A stretch of 64,000 nucleotides of DNA from Nocardiopsis sp. YSL2 (GTDB taxonomy: Bacteria; Actinomycetota; Actinomycetes; Streptosporangiales; Streptosporangiaceae), in the NCBI RefSeq assembly GCF_030555055.1, contig NZ_JAMOAO010000001.1, forward strand, positions 4,216,001 through 4,280,000, in the 5' to 3' direction. The translations under genes were made by a program, and so were the position numbers. The notes beneath the pieces were generated by a model, which was given only the letters and a program-made list of their open reading frames with translations, searched no databases and was not told the DNA's origin. Positions within the stretch are counted from its first letter, which is position 1; the number at the start of each line of letters is the position of its first letter. This document shows positions 1-8,722 of this stretch, piece after piece.

Positions 1-57
1 TCGTACGGCACCCCCGCGACCCCCTCGTCGCGCGGGCCGGCGGGCGGCCTCCCGTCC

Positions 58-429
58 TCACACATCGGGCATGTCCACGCGTCGGGTCAGTGTGAGGTCG
101 AAGCCCGCCGCGGAGAAGACGATCGGCAGCGGGTGGGAGACCTCGACGTAGAACCCCGCGCTGTCGTTGGCCGCGGCGGTGACGGTGGCGTCGTCCAACC
201 AGGTCGGCAGGGCCGCGCGCGCCTCGGCCTCGGCACCGCCGAGTTCCTGGGTGCCCGCGACCCGGGCCCCCGCACGCGCCGCGGACTCCAGGCGCTCGGC
301 CGCCACGAAGGCCAGGAACGCCTCGACCGCGACCACCGCGGTGATGAGCAGGATGGGGAAGATCGCGGCGAACTCCAGCAACGGGCCGCCCCGGTCGGCG
401 GCGCGCCCGCGGACGCGTAGGACGCTCAC
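58..429 (-). CDS. TadE-like pilus assembly protein
   Basis: A 123-residue TadE/TadG-type pseudopilin-like protein, thought to sit in the cytoplasmic membrane as a minor component of the Flp/Tad pilus machine. Residues about 14-45 form the family signature: a short charged N-terminus with RG, then a single hydrophobic helix opening with LLEFAAIFPILL. The remainder is a small extracytoplasmic domain. Its ATG lies inside the end of the preceding tadE-like gene (overlap 4 nt), so the two are probably translationally coupled. It is the last gene of the minus-strand pilus cluster visible here; the cluster may continue past the window edge. Family assignment is from the helix signature and context; the exact role is inferred. 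Confidence 0.82.
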   Translation of the reverse strand: MSVLRVRGRAADRGGPLLEFAAIFPILLITAVVAVEAFLAFVAAERLESAARAGARVAGTQELGGAEAEARAALPTWLDDATVTAAANDSAGFYVEVSHPLPIVFSAAGFDLTLTRRVDMPDV

Positions 430-920
430 GGGGCCACCTCCCGGTTCCGGACCTCGGGCGGGGACTCCTGCGGCGGCTGGTCCTGGCCGGGCACGTCTTC
501 CCGGGGCGCGACCTCGGGCACCACACCGGCCTCACCGGTGACGTCCCACGGCCCCGCGGCACCGGGCAGGAATATGGGCATGGCCAGGGTCACCTGCGCG
601 TAGCGCCGCCCGTCGCGTTCGACCACCGCCACGGTCATCACGTCCTGGCCGTCCCACGGGGAGCGGACCCTCTTGCGGGCCTCCTCGTCGATACGCGCCG
701 TATCGTCGGGGGTCACCGCGGCCTGGCGGGCGGCCTCGGCCGCGCCGTGCGACGCGTACATCGAGGTGAGGCCGAGCAGGAGGACCTGCCACACCAGGGC
801 CAACGCCAACATGAGGAAGGGCACCGCCGCGGCGAACTCCACGATGACGCCGCCGCGGTCGCTCCCGTGCCGACGTTCTCGCGGCCCCTGAGCCGGTGGA
901 CGCTCAGCCACCGAACCCAC
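426..920 (-). CDS. TadE-like pilus assembly protein
   Basis: A 164-residue TadE-family protein. Residues about 21-52 carry the characteristic RGGVIVEFAAAVPFLML segment, a single membrane helix that starts right after a basic stretch. A small extracytoplasmic domain and a Pro/Glu-rich tail follow. It overlaps the 3' end of the cpaE-like ATPase gene by 17 nt and the next tadE-like gene by 4 nt, so all three are read as one unit. In known Tad systems TadE/TadF pseudopilins help assemble Flp fibres; this is inherited from the family, not shown here. The first ATG-type start is used; a start a few codons downstream cannot be excluded. Confidence 0.82.
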   Translation of the reverse strand: MGSVAERPPAQGPRERRHGSDRGGVIVEFAAAVPFLMLALALVWQVLLLGLTSMYASHGAAEAARQAAVTPDDTARIDEEARKRVRSPWDGQDVMTVAVVERDGRRYAQVTLAMPIFLPGAAGPWDVTGEAGVVPEVAPREDVPGQDQPPQESPPEVRNREVAP

Positions 921-2310
921 CGGGACCTCCGCCGGAACCGGGGGCCCCGGGGACCGGCGGGCCGGGGCGGCCCGTCGGGGGCACGGGCCCGCTGCTGTCG
1001 GACATCCGGGCGGGTGCTCCGGAGCCGTTGAGAAAACCGGAGACGTCGCGGGTGGAGGGCTGGGGTTCCGCGCGTGCGGCGAGCCGGGCCGTCAGGCCGC
1101 CGGGCGGTGTGGGACCGGACCCGCCCTTGCCGCCGCCGCCCGGCTGGGCGGGCGCGTTGAGCAGGTCCAGCTCGGAGGCCAGGCGCGCGAACGCCTTGCG
1201 CAGCCCCTCGTCGGTGACCTTGGAGGGGTCGCCGTTGTTCTCACCGGGCTCCAGGGCGCGGTAGGCGGCCGGGACCGGCGTGCGCAGCACCTTGGTGCCC
1301 AGCAGCTGCTGCAGGAAGTCCGGCTGGATCTCGTTCTTGCGGCTGTGCCGGGTGACGAGCGAGAACACGTCCTCGTGGGCGCGGATCTGCAGGCGCTCCC
1401 ACATGGCCATCAGGCGCTGGGCGCCGCGTAGCGCCGGGACGTCGGGGGTGACGGTGACGACCGTGCTGTCGGCGAGTTCGACGGCCATCGCCGTGGCGTC
1501 GTTCATGGTGGAACCGCAGTCCACGATGACCAGCTCGTACCGGGAGCGCAGCGCCCCCAGGACACGGCGGGTGGCGCGCGCGTTGACGTCCTCGCCGCGT
1601 TCCCCGTGCTCGGGGGCGAGCAGCACGTGCGGTCCGCGCGCGTCCACGTACAGGGTCTCGGCGAGCATGCCCGGACTGATGTCGTCGCCGGCGTCGGCCA
1701 GGTCGCTGATGGAGCGGCGGTGGCGCAGGTTCAGGAAGGCGGGCAGGTCACCGGTCTGCAGGTCCAGGTCGACCAGGCACACCACGCGGCCGGCGGCCGC
1801 GGCGGCCATGGCCAGGTGCACGGCGCAGGTCGTGGTGCCCACACCGCCCTTGGCGCCGCTCAGCGCGACGATCCGGCCGCGTACACCGGAGGCGGGCACG
1901 TCCAGCGACGCCGACTCCAGGTGGCGGCGCAGGGTGCGCGACCATTCGGCGGCCTTGCCGATCCGGGTCTCCAGTTCGGCGATCCCGGAGTCGTCGGGGA
2001 GTACTCCGCGGGCGCCGGACTCCATCGCGCCGGTGAAGGTGTCGGGGTCCATCGTGGGCGAGACCAGCAGGATGGCGAGCTGCGGGTGGCGGTGGGAGAG
2101 GTCGCGTATGGCGTCGAAGACCGGGGCGGGGCCCAGATCCTGGTGGATGAGGACCACGTCGATCTCCGGGTACTCCCCGGCCGCGTCGAGCAGAGCCGAC
2201 GTGGTGGACCGGGTGGCCACGAGGTCGGTGGTGCCCAGCTCCTCGAAGCGCGCCGCCAGGACCATCTCCGTTTCGGAGTTGGGCATGCCGGCCAGGACTC
2301 GGAAGTTCAA
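904..2310 (-). CDS. CpaE/TadZ-like pilus assembly ATPase
   Basis: A 468-residue protein with an N-terminal receiver-like domain (about 1-130) and a MinD/ParA-type ATPase domain (about 145-370). The deviant Walker A motif AKGGVGTTT is clear. The C-terminal about 90 residues are Pro/Gly-rich and probably unstructured. CpaE/TadZ proteins direct Tad pilus assembly to its place in the cell. I chose the TTG start because a good ribosome site (GAGGGG, 6-7 nt upstream) precedes it and only 3 nt separate it from the stop of the upstream cpaB-like gene. The receiver-like domain should be called pseudo-receiver until its phospho-acceptor is checked. Genes on both sides belong to the same pilus cluster. 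Confidence 0.88.
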   Translation of the reverse strand: MNFRVLAGMPNSETEMVLAARFEELGTTDLVATRSTTSALLDAAGEYPEIDVVLIHQDLGPAPVFDAIRDLSHRHPQLAILLVSPTMDPDTFTGAMESGARGVLPDDSGIAELETRIGKAAEWSRTLRRHLESASLDVPASGVRGRIVALSGAKGGVGTTTCAVHLAMAAAAAGRVVCLVDLDLQTGDLPAFLNLRHRRSISDLADAGDDISPGMLAETLYVDARGPHVLLAPEHGERGEDVNARATRRVLGALRSRYELVIVDCGSTMNDATAMAVELADSTVVTVTPDVPALRGAQRLMAMWERLQIRAHEDVFSLVTRHSRKNEIQPDFLQQLLGTKVLRTPVPAAYRALEPGENNGDPSKVTDEGLRKAFARLASELDLLNAPAQPGGGGKGGSGPTPPGGLTARLAARAEPQPSTRDVSGFLNGSGAPARMSDSSGPVPPTGRPGPPVPGAPGSGGGPGGFGG

Positions 2311-2313
2311 CGT

Positions 2314-3084
2314 CTACCCCTCTCGCGGCGCGGGCCGCTGGTCGGTCGGGTCGGTCCCTCCGGAGGTGTTGTCGAAGAGCTCGTCGAAGTCGCCGCTGCA
2401 GAACTCTGCGTCGCCGGGCGCTCCCCCGCCCTCCGCGCTCACCAGGGCCAGCCGGAGCTTGGTCGCGAAGTCCTCGGCGTAGGCCAGTTGGAGCGCCGAG
2501 GACGGCTCCAGGCGGAAGGTCACCGGGACCACCCCGGAGACGCCGCCGCCCTCGTCCTCCTGGGTGCGCAGCTCACCGATGTCCAGGACCTCCACCTCGG
2601 TGATGACGCGCACGGCACAGGCCTCGCCGTGGTCGCGGGGCTGGAAGGTGCCGTAGATGTCCACGACCGAGCCGCGCCTGACCTTGCCCGCCACGCCCGT
2701 CTCGGCGTCCACCATGATGGCGATCTCCCGTTCCCCGTCGGTGAGCGTCGGCTGCGGCTGCACCATGCCGCGCTGCAGGTAGACGCCCTCCTCCAGATGG
2801 GTGGAGGCGACCAGCTGCTGGTCGGCGGGCAGGTCGATCTCGCTGAGGTCGGTGATGAACACCTCGGGGTCGAAGTACTGGCTCGGCACCTCCACGCGCT
2901 CGACCGAGTCGGCGTCGACGGCCTGGTAGGCGTCCACGTCCTCGGCCAGGCGCAGGACCGTGGCGAAGGAGCCCAGCCGGTCCTGCTGGGCGCTGAGGTA
3001 GGTGAACACGGACGCGAACACGGCGACGGCACCGAGGGCGGCCACGACCATGAGCAGGACGCCGCGTCGCTGACGGGGGTTCAT
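2314..3084 (-). CDS. CpaB/RcpC-like Flp pilus assembly protein
   Basis: A 256-residue protein with a single N-terminal membrane helix (about residues 8-30), then an SAF-like domain and an RcpC/CpaB core. The stretch around GEREIAIMVDAETGVAGKV is the typical CpaB region preceding the RGSVVDIYGTF strand. In Tad systems CpaB/RcpC is an envelope protein that supports the secretion channel; in a monoderm actinomycete its partner is unclear. The C-terminus is acidic with a CS pair, and another Cys lies mid-domain, so a disulfide is possible. It is the first gene of the four-gene minus-strand block with 3 nt to the cpaE-like gene. Confidence 0.85.
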   Translation of the reverse strand: MNPRQRRGVLLMVVAALGAVAVFASVFTYLSAQQDRLGSFATVLRLAEDVDAYQAVDADSVERVEVPSQYFDPEVFITDLSEIDLPADQQLVASTHLEEGVYLQRGMVQPQPTLTDGEREIAIMVDAETGVAGKVRRGSVVDIYGTFQPRDHGEACAVRVITEVEVLDIGELRTQEDEGGGVSGVVPVTFRLEPSSALQLAYAEDFATKLRLALVSAEGGGAPGDAEFCSGDFDELFDNTSGGTDPTDQRPAPREG

Positions 3085-3149
3085 GTGGGGTATCCGTTTC
3101 CAGTGTCGTCGTGGGCCGTGGGGGCCGGTGGGTGGTGCCGTGTGCGGCC

Positions 3150-4334
3150 CTAGCGGGAGTAGGTCCGGGGGATCTCGGGCAGGGGCGCGCGGCCCGTGGG
3201 CGGAGGCGTCCCCTGCGGTCGGCCGGGGGATTCGGGCGGGTGGGCCGGTGGGGCTCCGACGACTCCGTTGGAGGGGCCGGCGGTCCCGGTCCGGGGCCCG
3301 CGCAGGGGGTCGGGGACCGGTTCGGGGACCGGCGCCGGTGCCGGCCGTTGCCCGTTCGGTGCCGCCGACGCTGCGGCGGTGTGTCCGCCGTCCGGGGGCC
3401 CGTCGACGGTTCCCCCGCTGCGGGGAAGGTGCCCTGGGGGCGGATCCGGCGCGGGGCGCGGGGTGGACGTGCGCGCGGGCGTCCGGGTGGAGTTGGCCGC
3501 ACAGAACGGGCAGGGTTTGCCGGACATGGGCTCACCGCACCAGGAGCAGGAGGAGGCGCGGATGGAACCGGCGGCGTAGGCCAGGGCCTGGGGGTGGGCG
3601 CTGAGGGCGACGAACTCGACGTACTTGGATGTTCCCCAGTACACGGGGCCCAGGGGTTGGACGGGCAGGGTGCGGGTCGCCACGGGCTGGATGGCCTGTG
3701 GCAGGTGGTCGTCGAAGACGCCGGTGTGGGCCGGGTCCGGTGTGGAGCACAGCAGTTGGACCGGCTGGACCGGCCGGAAGGGCAGGGTCGCTGCGACGTC
3801 GGCGGGCCGCATGCGCTGGACCTGCTGGGTCGGCGCGCAGTAGGCGAGGAAGGACACCGAGGGTGCCAGGGAGCCCACGTGGTGCTTCAGCGTCGTGGGG
3901 ATGGTGGACAGCCCCGCGACCGTCCGCAGCCAGGCTCCGGCGAGCAGGTGCCTGGGCAGTTCGCCGCACAGGGCGGCGACCATGCCGGGCTGGAGGTAGG
4001 GAGCGAGGTAGGCGAGCTGGTCGGCGACCAGGGACAGGGCGAGGGGCGAGAGGTCGAGGGCGATCCCGGCGATGTGGTCGGTGCGCAGGGAGCCGCGGGC
4101 GAAGTTGATCGCCCGCTCGGCGTCGTTCGACCGCCAGGCCGGATACAGCGCGACCACCTTGCGACCCGCGTCGGTCTCGTGCCGGGCGAAGGCGACGAAC
4201 GCGGTGCTGCGTTCGCCGATGCCGTCACCGTGCATCGCGAACCGCCGCGCCCGGACCTCGCCCACGTGGCCCGTGCTGGGGATGTCCGCCAACAGGGCGA
4301 CGGTCGACGCCGACCGCGGTAGGGCTGTGGACAC
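3150..4334 (-). CDS. Hypothetical protein with C-terminal zinc ribbon
   Basis: About 394 residues, function unknown. The first ~250 residues form one globular region with no motif I recognise. Residues about 260-280 hold a Cys4 zinc-ribbon-like knuckle (CSWCGEP then CPFC, spacing C-x2-C-x8-C-x2-C). The last ~110 residues are a Pro/Gly/Ala-rich disordered tail. I start at GTG 4334, which has GGAG 8 nt upstream; the longer reading from 4412 adds a low-complexity leader and lacks a ribosome site. It lies upstream of the Tad genes on the same strand with a 65-nt gap, so it may be co-transcribed with them, but nothing in the protein itself suggests a pilus role. Confidence 0.72.
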   Translation of the reverse strand: MSTALPRSASTVALLADIPSTGHVGEVRARRFAMHGDGIGERSTAFVAFARHETDAGRKVVALYPAWRSNDAERAINFARGSLRTDHIAGIALDLSPLALSLVADQLAYLAPYLQPGMVAALCGELPRHLLAGAWLRTVAGLSTIPTTLKHHVGSLAPSVSFLAYCAPTQQVQRMRPADVAATLPFRPVQPVQLLCSTPDPAHTGVFDDHLPQAIQPVATRTLPVQPLGPVYWGTSKYVEFVALSAHPQALAYAAGSIRASSCSWCGEPMSGKPCPFCAANSTRTPARTSTPRPAPDPPPGHLPRSGGTVDGPPDGGHTAAASAAPNGQRPAPAPVPEPVPDPLRGPRTGTAGPSNGVVGAPPAHPPESPGRPQGTPPPTGRAPLPEIPRTYSR

Positions 4335-5161
4335 TGGGCAAGCTCCATCGGTTCTGCGCGCTGGGGAGGGGTTCTGTGGACCGGAGCGGCACCTCGCGGG
4401 CTGATGTGACACTCGGACGCATCGTAACGAATGTGTGCCCGAGCGCGGGAGGGCTCGCGTTTGTCACGACCTGGCGGGTGTTCGGGCGGAGGGCGGGGGC
4501 CGGGACGTCCGGTGCGCGGGGGCGCGGTGAGGGGCGGGGCACTGCGGTGCTGGCCGAGCCGGTTCGGAACGCGAACGCGTTGGCGTGTGCACCCATCGTG
4601 GGGGTCTGCTCGCGCTGGCCGTATGTGGCCAGGGGGTGGACAAGGTGGGGTTGGGGTGTTCTGTGCGTACTTGAGTTCGTTGTGTGGTGATGGCACGCAC
4701 ATGCACTCCCGTCCCTTGTTCGTCAGTTGTCGTTCCCACCTAAGGATGCCCTTCTGCCACCCGGGTCACCAGGGGCGGAGGAAATCTGTGGACAACTCGA
4801 TGGGGGCGGCGCGGCCGCGCGGCCTGCGAGAGCGGTGCACTGGTGGTCTGGTGTGACTTCTGAGTCAGGTGGGACACCTGGGACCCCGGGCGGGACGGGC
4901 GGAGCACGGCCGCGGTGGCCCCAGGGGTGCGCGCGGCACCGGGGGGCGGCGGGAGGGTGTGGCACATCACAGTCGCGGGAGGTTCGGTGCGCAGGGGTGG
5001 GCGGGGCCGCCCGAGGTGCCGCGGGCGGCGAGCACGGCAGGGCCCGGGGGCAGGGGGAGATGGGTCCGCCCGGGGTGGGCGTGGGAGCCGCCGACGACGG
5101 GCTCGGGGGCGGTCGCCCGTTGCGGCTCTTCCTCGGAGGGCGGGGCGCGGGCGTTGCCGGG
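4335..5161. other. Intergenic region without a convincing gene
   Basis: About 830 bp between the zinc-ribbon gene and the marR gene. Open frames exist on both strands but they are Arg/Gly/Pro-rich and look like GC-driven shadows. A TACGAT box on the minus strand near 4420-4425 could be a -10 element for the zinc-ribbon gene. I see no RNA gene. Confidence 0.5.
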
Positions 5162-5563
5162 TCAGGCCCGGGCGCCGTGTGCTCCCAGGTGTTCGGCGAG
5201 CACGGCCCGGTGGGTGGGCAAGGCCTCGGCGTGGACGCGCCGGCCCTCCTCGGTGGGTGTCACCGCCACCGATCGGCGGTCGTCCGCGCACATCGAGCGC
5301 ATGACCAGTCCGCGCTTCTCCAGGCGCGCCACCGTGCGGGACAGGGCGCTCTGCGTCAGGTGCGTGGAGGCGAGCAGCTCGTGGACGAGCCGCTTGCGCT
5401 CGGGTGCCTTCATCAGCAGGTCCAGTGTCTCGAACTCGCTCAGGCCCAAGCCGTGCCGCTGGCTGAGCTCGCGCTCCAGCGCGCACGCGGTGCCGTGGTA
5501 GCACGACAGCAGCTGCCGCCACTGTCCGGCCAGGTCAGGGTCCGGGTCCGCCATCTGGAACAT
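5162..5563 (-). CDS. MarR family transcriptional regulator
   Basis: A winged-helix regulator of about 133 residues. The central part has the MarR DNA-binding layout: LSEFETLDLLMKAP, then THLTQSALSRTVARLEKRGLV (recognition helix) and the DDRRSVAVTPTEEG wing. I start at ATG 5563 rather than 5605: a TAnnnT box (TAAACT, minus strand, 5571-5576) ends 7 nt before it, as expected for a leaderless transcript, and the longer version would be encoded across the operator. It is divergent from an MFS exporter gene, and a 42-bp dyad lies between them. The natural inference is a repressor controlling itself and the exporter, released by the exported compound or a relative. Confidence 0.9.
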   Translation of the reverse strand: MFQMADPDPDLAGQWRQLLSCYHGTACALERELSQRHGLGLSEFETLDLLMKAPERKRLVHELLASTHLTQSALSRTVARLEKRGLVMRSMCADDRRSVAVTPTEEGRRVHAEALPTHRAVLAEHLGAHGARA

Positions 5564-5570
5564 GCCGGGG

Positions 5571-5576
5571 AGTTTA
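5571..5576 (-). promoter_or_regulatory. Predicted -10 box of the marR gene (leaderless)
   Basis: TAAACT on the minus strand, followed by 7 nt (CCCCGGC) and the ATG at 5563. No Shine-Dalgarno sequence is present, consistent with a leaderless mRNA. Confidence 0.55.
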
Positions 5577-5593
5577 ACATGCGATGACATCAT

Positions 5594-5635
5594 ATGCACA
5601 CTCATTTAATGCTTGGACATTAGATGCGTGTGCAT
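5594..5635. promoter_or_regulatory. Probable MarR operator between divergent genes
   Basis: A 42-bp imperfect dyad centred between 5614 and 5615. Outer arms ATGCACAC (5594-5601) and GTGTGCAT (5628-5635) are perfect. Inner arms TAATG (5607-5611) and CATTA (5618-5622) are perfect and share the same centre. In all 16 of 18 arm positions pair around a 6-nt spacer. It lies in the region upstream of both -10 boxes, so one bound protein could block both promoters. Confidence 0.75.
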
Positions 5636-5636
5636 G

Positions 5637-5642
5637 TAATGT
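5637..5642 (+). promoter_or_regulatory. Predicted -10 box of the MFS gene (leaderless)
   Basis: TAATGT followed by 7 nt (CCCCGGC) and the ATG at 5650. The 7-nt spacer is identical to that on the marR side, so the two promoter ends mirror each other. No Shine-Dalgarno sequence is seen. Confidence 0.55.
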
Positions 5643-5649
5643 CCCCGGC

Positions 5650-7161
5650 ATGTCCACAGCACTGAACCGACCCGCGACCTCGCGCGGCCCGGAGCCCGAC
5701 GGCTCCCGCTGGTCCCCCCGGCTCTGGGGCCTGCTCATCGTCCTGTCCCTCGCCCTGTTCCTCGACGGCCTCGACGTGTCGATGGTCGCCGTCGCGCTCC
5801 CCTCCATCGGCGCCGAACTCGGACTCTCCACCGCCGCGCTCCAATGGGTGATCAGCGGTTACGTGCTCGGATTCGGTGGCTTCCTGCTCCTGGGCGGGCG
5901 GACCGCCGACCTCCTCGGCCGCCGCCGCGTCTTCCTCATCGCGCTCGGCGTCTTCGCCGCCGCCTCCCTGATCGGCGGGCTGGTCGACAGCGGGACCCTG
6001 CTCATCGCCAGCCGCTTCGTCAAAGGCGTGGCCGCCGCCTTCACCGCACCGACCGGACTGTCCATCCTCACGACCACGTTCGCCGAGGGCCGCCAGCGCA
6101 ACCGGGCGATGTCGGTCTACACCGTGTTCGGTGCCAGCGGCTTCTCCTCCGGCCTGCTCTTCGGCGGCCTCCTGATGTCCCTCGGCTGGCGCTGGACGTT
6201 CTTCTTCGGCGCGCCCTTCGCCCTGGTGGCCCTCGTCGCGGGACTCGCCCTGATCCCCAAGGACAGGCCCGACGTCCGCGGCGGCTACGACCTCCTCGGC
6301 GCGGCCGCGCTGACCGCCACCATGCTCCTGCTCGTCTACACCGTCGTCACCGCGCCCGAGGCCGGATGGACGCACCCGGTCACGATCGCCTCCTTCGCCG
6401 GGGTGATCGCCCTCATGACCCTGTTCGTGTGGGTGGAGAACCGTGTCCGCCACCCGCTGGTCCGGCTGGGCATCCTGCGCAGCGGAACCCTGGTGCGGGC
6501 CAACGTCGGCGCGATCGCGCTGATGGGCAGTTTCATCAGCTTCCAGTTCCTGCTCACCCTGTTCCTCCAGCAGGCGCTGGGGCAGACGCCGCTGCAGATG
6601 GCCCTGTCCCTGCTGCCCGCCGGCATCCTCGTGGTGCTGAGCGCACCCTTCGCCGACCGGCTCATCAGCCGCTTCGGCACCCCCAGGCTGATCGCCGCCG
6701 GTCTGATCGCCCTGTCCACGGGCTACCTGCTGTTCCTGCGCGTGGAGCCGGAGTTCGCCTACCTCGGCATGATGCTGCCCACCGCGCTGCTGCTGGGCGT
6801 CGGCTTCGCCCTCGCCTTCCCGGCGATCAACGTGCAGGCCACCGCCGGAGTCCACGACGACGAGCAGGGACTCGCGGCCGGTCTGGTTCAGACCTCCGCC
6901 CAGGTGGGCGGAGCGCTGGTCCTGGCCGTCACCACCGCGATCATCGCCGTGGACCACGCCACCGGCCAGGGCGCCGCGGGCGGGGCCGAGGAGATGCTCG
7001 TCCAGTTCCGGCCCGCGCTGGTCTTCGTCACGGCCGTCGCCCTCACGGGCGTGCTGATCGCCCTGTACCCGCTTCTGGCGCGGGGACGTCGGGCCGCGGG
7101 TGCCCGGACGGCCGCCGACGCCGAGGCAGCGGACCGGCTGGCGGAGAAGGCGGGAGTGTGA
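5650..7161 (+). CDS. MFS drug exporter, DHA2 (EmrB/QacA) family
   Basis: A 503-residue membrane transporter of the major facilitator superfamily with about 14 predicted membrane helices, as usual for the DHA2 drug:H+ antiporters. The first helix ends in LFLDGLDVSMVAVALPSIG, matching the family's conserved D...N/D...VALP motif, and GRTADLLGRRRVFL in loop 2-3 is the MFS signature A motif. It probably exports a hydrophobic drug or metabolite across the cytoplasmic membrane. ATG 5650 is preferred over an in-frame start at 5584 because the longer version crosses the operator. The divergent MarR gene is the likely repressor. Substrate cannot be read from the sequence. Confidence 0.92.
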   Translation: MSTALNRPATSRGPEPDGSRWSPRLWGLLIVLSLALFLDGLDVSMVAVALPSIGAELGLSTAALQWVISGYVLGFGGFLLLGGRTADLLGRRRVFLIALGVFAAASLIGGLVDSGTLLIASRFVKGVAAAFTAPTGLSILTTTFAEGRQRNRAMSVYTVFGASGFSSGLLFGGLLMSLGWRWTFFFGAPFALVALVAGLALIPKDRPDVRGGYDLLGAAALTATMLLLVYTVVTAPEAGWTHPVTIASFAGVIALMTLFVWVENRVRHPLVRLGILRSGTLVRANVGAIALMGSFISFQFLLTLFLQQALGQTPLQMALSLLPAGILVVLSAPFADRLISRFGTPRLIAAGLIALSTGYLLFLRVEPEFAYLGMMLPTALLLGVGFALAFPAINVQATAGVHDDEQGLAAGLVQTSAQVGGALVLAVTTAIIAVDHATGQGAAGGAEEMLVQFRPALVFVTAVALTGVLIALYPLLARGRRAAGARTAADAEAADRLAEKAGV

Positions 7162-7295
7162 GCGGGCCCGAGTGACGGCGGTCGCGCCCCAGCCGTCCGT
7201 CGCCCCACGGCTTCCACGGCTTCCACAGGACGGCCTGCGGCGACGATCACTCCTGTCCGCGGGGTTGACCAGTGGGTCCGGGGGAACGAATCAGA

Positions 7296-7325
7296 GTGAC
7301 TTCGCGTCATATCTTGAGAAGTCAC
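7296..7325. promoter_or_regulatory. Inverted repeat upstream of the DUF1232 gene
   Basis: Perfect 8-bp arms GTGACTTC (7296-7303) and GAAGTCAC (7318-7325) separated by 14 nt that include a TATCTT box. It could be an operator overlapping the promoter or a 5'-UTR hairpin; it ends 20 nt before the start codon. Confidence 0.4.
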
Positions 7326-7345
7326 ACCCCCTGAGGAGAGCGACG

Positions 7346-7789
7346 ATGCGCAAGGAAAACCGTTCCGCGGCGGGTGCGGCCGCCTGGCAGGTCATCCAGA
7401 ACACCGACAGCCCCGTCTCGGTGTGGCAGCGGGCCGGCGCCGTCCCGCGCATGCTCGGCGCCAAGTTCCGCGGGCGCTACCAGCAGCTCAGCGGGGGCAA
7501 GCTGCTGGGCATGCTCGTGCTGGCGGTCTACATCGTCTCGCCGATCGACTTCGTCCCCGAGCTGTTCGTGCCGCTCCTGGGGCTGGCCGACGACGTCGGC
7601 GTCGCGGTGTGGCTGACCACGATGGTGCTCGGTGAGAGCGAGCGCTTCGTGCGCTGGGAGCGCGACGTCCAGGCACAGCAGGCCTTCCAGCGGGCCAACC
7701 CGCCCGGGGCCGGGCCGAACGGCGCAACGGACCCGAGGGCCGAGGAGCCGGGGACCGCCGACGCCCGAGCCGACCGTCCGCGGCACTGA
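7346..7789 (+). CDS. DUF1232 (YkvA-like) membrane protein
   Basis: A 147-residue protein. Residues about 50-85 contain the DUF1232 core VYIVSPIDFVPELFVP...GLADDVGV, a short hydrophobic hairpin with the conserved SPIDFVPE motif. The family is widespread in bacteria and functionally unknown. The C-terminal 40 residues are disordered and rich in Pro, Ala and acidic residues. ATG 7346 is supported by GAGGAGA about 7 nt upstream; longer in-frame readings from 7100 run through non-coding sequence. It stands alone, about 185 bp after the MFS gene on the same strand. Confidence 0.85.
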   Translation: MRKENRSAAGAAAWQVIQNTDSPVSVWQRAGAVPRMLGAKFRGRYQQLSGGKLLGMLVLAVYIVSPIDFVPELFVPLLGLADDVGVAVWLTTMVLGESERFVRWERDVQAQQAFQRANPPGAGPNGATDPRAEEPGTADARADRPRH

Positions 7790-8146
7790 CCGTCACCCGT
7801 CAGGGGCCCCGCGAGACCCGCGTGGGCCCCTGCCGCGTTCCGGGACCGGCTGCTCGTCATGGGCCCAGCCGCGCCCGCCCCAGTGCTGGCACAGACAGGT
7901 GGGAAGCCGTCAGAGAAGGTGCAGACCATCGCGTCGTCGCAGGAGTTCACTGGTGGTGAAGCCGAGAGGGGCCTTGTTCAGGGCGGCGTGTGCCACGGGC
8001 GGCAGCCCTGCGGGAACTCCGCCGGTGCCCGCCTCGCCCTTGATGATGAGCACAGCCACGGCTTGTCCTTGGGGCCGTGGACGGGCCGACGGCGTAGAAG
8101 GTGCTCCAGCGCTTGCTCGCGCCAAGGGCCGCCACGCCGTGAAGCT

Positions 8147-8717
8147 ACAACTCGCCGATGACCCGATCCAGATCTTCCCCCGGGCGCTGTCCATGCCGCG
8201 CACCAACCTGCTCATCGCCGACGACGTCGGTCTGGGCAAGACGATCGAGGCCGGTCTGGTCATACAGGCGCTGAATCTGCGCCACCGGGCCCGCACTATG
8301 CTCATCGTCTGCCCCGCCGGGCTCACCACGCAGTGGCACGACGGGATGCGGGACAAATTCGGATTGGAGTTCCGGTTGGTGGTGGACACGGCCCTGCTGC
8401 GTCGGCTGCGCCGTGAGCGCGGGCTCTGCGCGAACCCGTGGACGCACTACCCTCGCCTGATCGTCAGCATCGACTGGCTCAAGCGCGAGTGCCCCCGCCG
8501 ACTGCTGCGGGAGATCCGCGGGGAAGTCACCGTGGGCGAGGCCTCCGAACTGATGGAGTCCATTCGGCTGTCAGGCATGCGGTTGCCCTTCCCGAAGCGC
8601 GGTTTCGAGCACTGGGCCCGGGCCAAAGGCCTGTTCGGCCAACGGCGCGCTTGGTGCGCAGCACCCAGGTTCACATTCCGTTTCGACCGGACCCATGTCG
8701 CCTTCATGGAAGCCTGA
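8147..8717 (+). pseudogene. Truncated SNF2/DEAD-type helicase remnant (DrmD-like)
   Basis: A coding remnant with no recognisable start. It opens at LQLADDPIQIFPRALSMP, then has an intact Walker A (ADDVGLGKTIEAGLV), motif Ia region (LIVCPAGLTTQWHDGM) and DKFGLEF/PRLIVSIDWLKRE blocks of large SNF2-like helicases. The order and wording resemble helicases such as DrmD of DISARM, but that label is tentative. Motif II (DEAH) and everything after it are missing: after about 8510 the frame continues into unrelated sequence and stops at 8717. A functional helicase of this family would be about 1000 residues, so this is a scar of a lost gene. Confidence 0.7.
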
Positions 8718-8722
8718 CAGCA

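Noticed and set aside
4723..5587. Long open frames on both strands between the zinc-ribbon and marR genes
   Set aside because: Arg/Gly/Pro-rich composition, no ribosome site, no motif, and they mirror each other in antisense frames; typical GC-rich shadows.
5620..6957. 445-residue minus-strand frame antisense to the MFS gene
   Set aside because: Low-complexity Glu/Gly/His-rich text fully inside a clear transporter gene; an antisense shadow.
8147..8717. A functional DISARM system
   Set aside because: Only a fragment of one helicase is present, without motif II, and no other DISARM gene is nearby.
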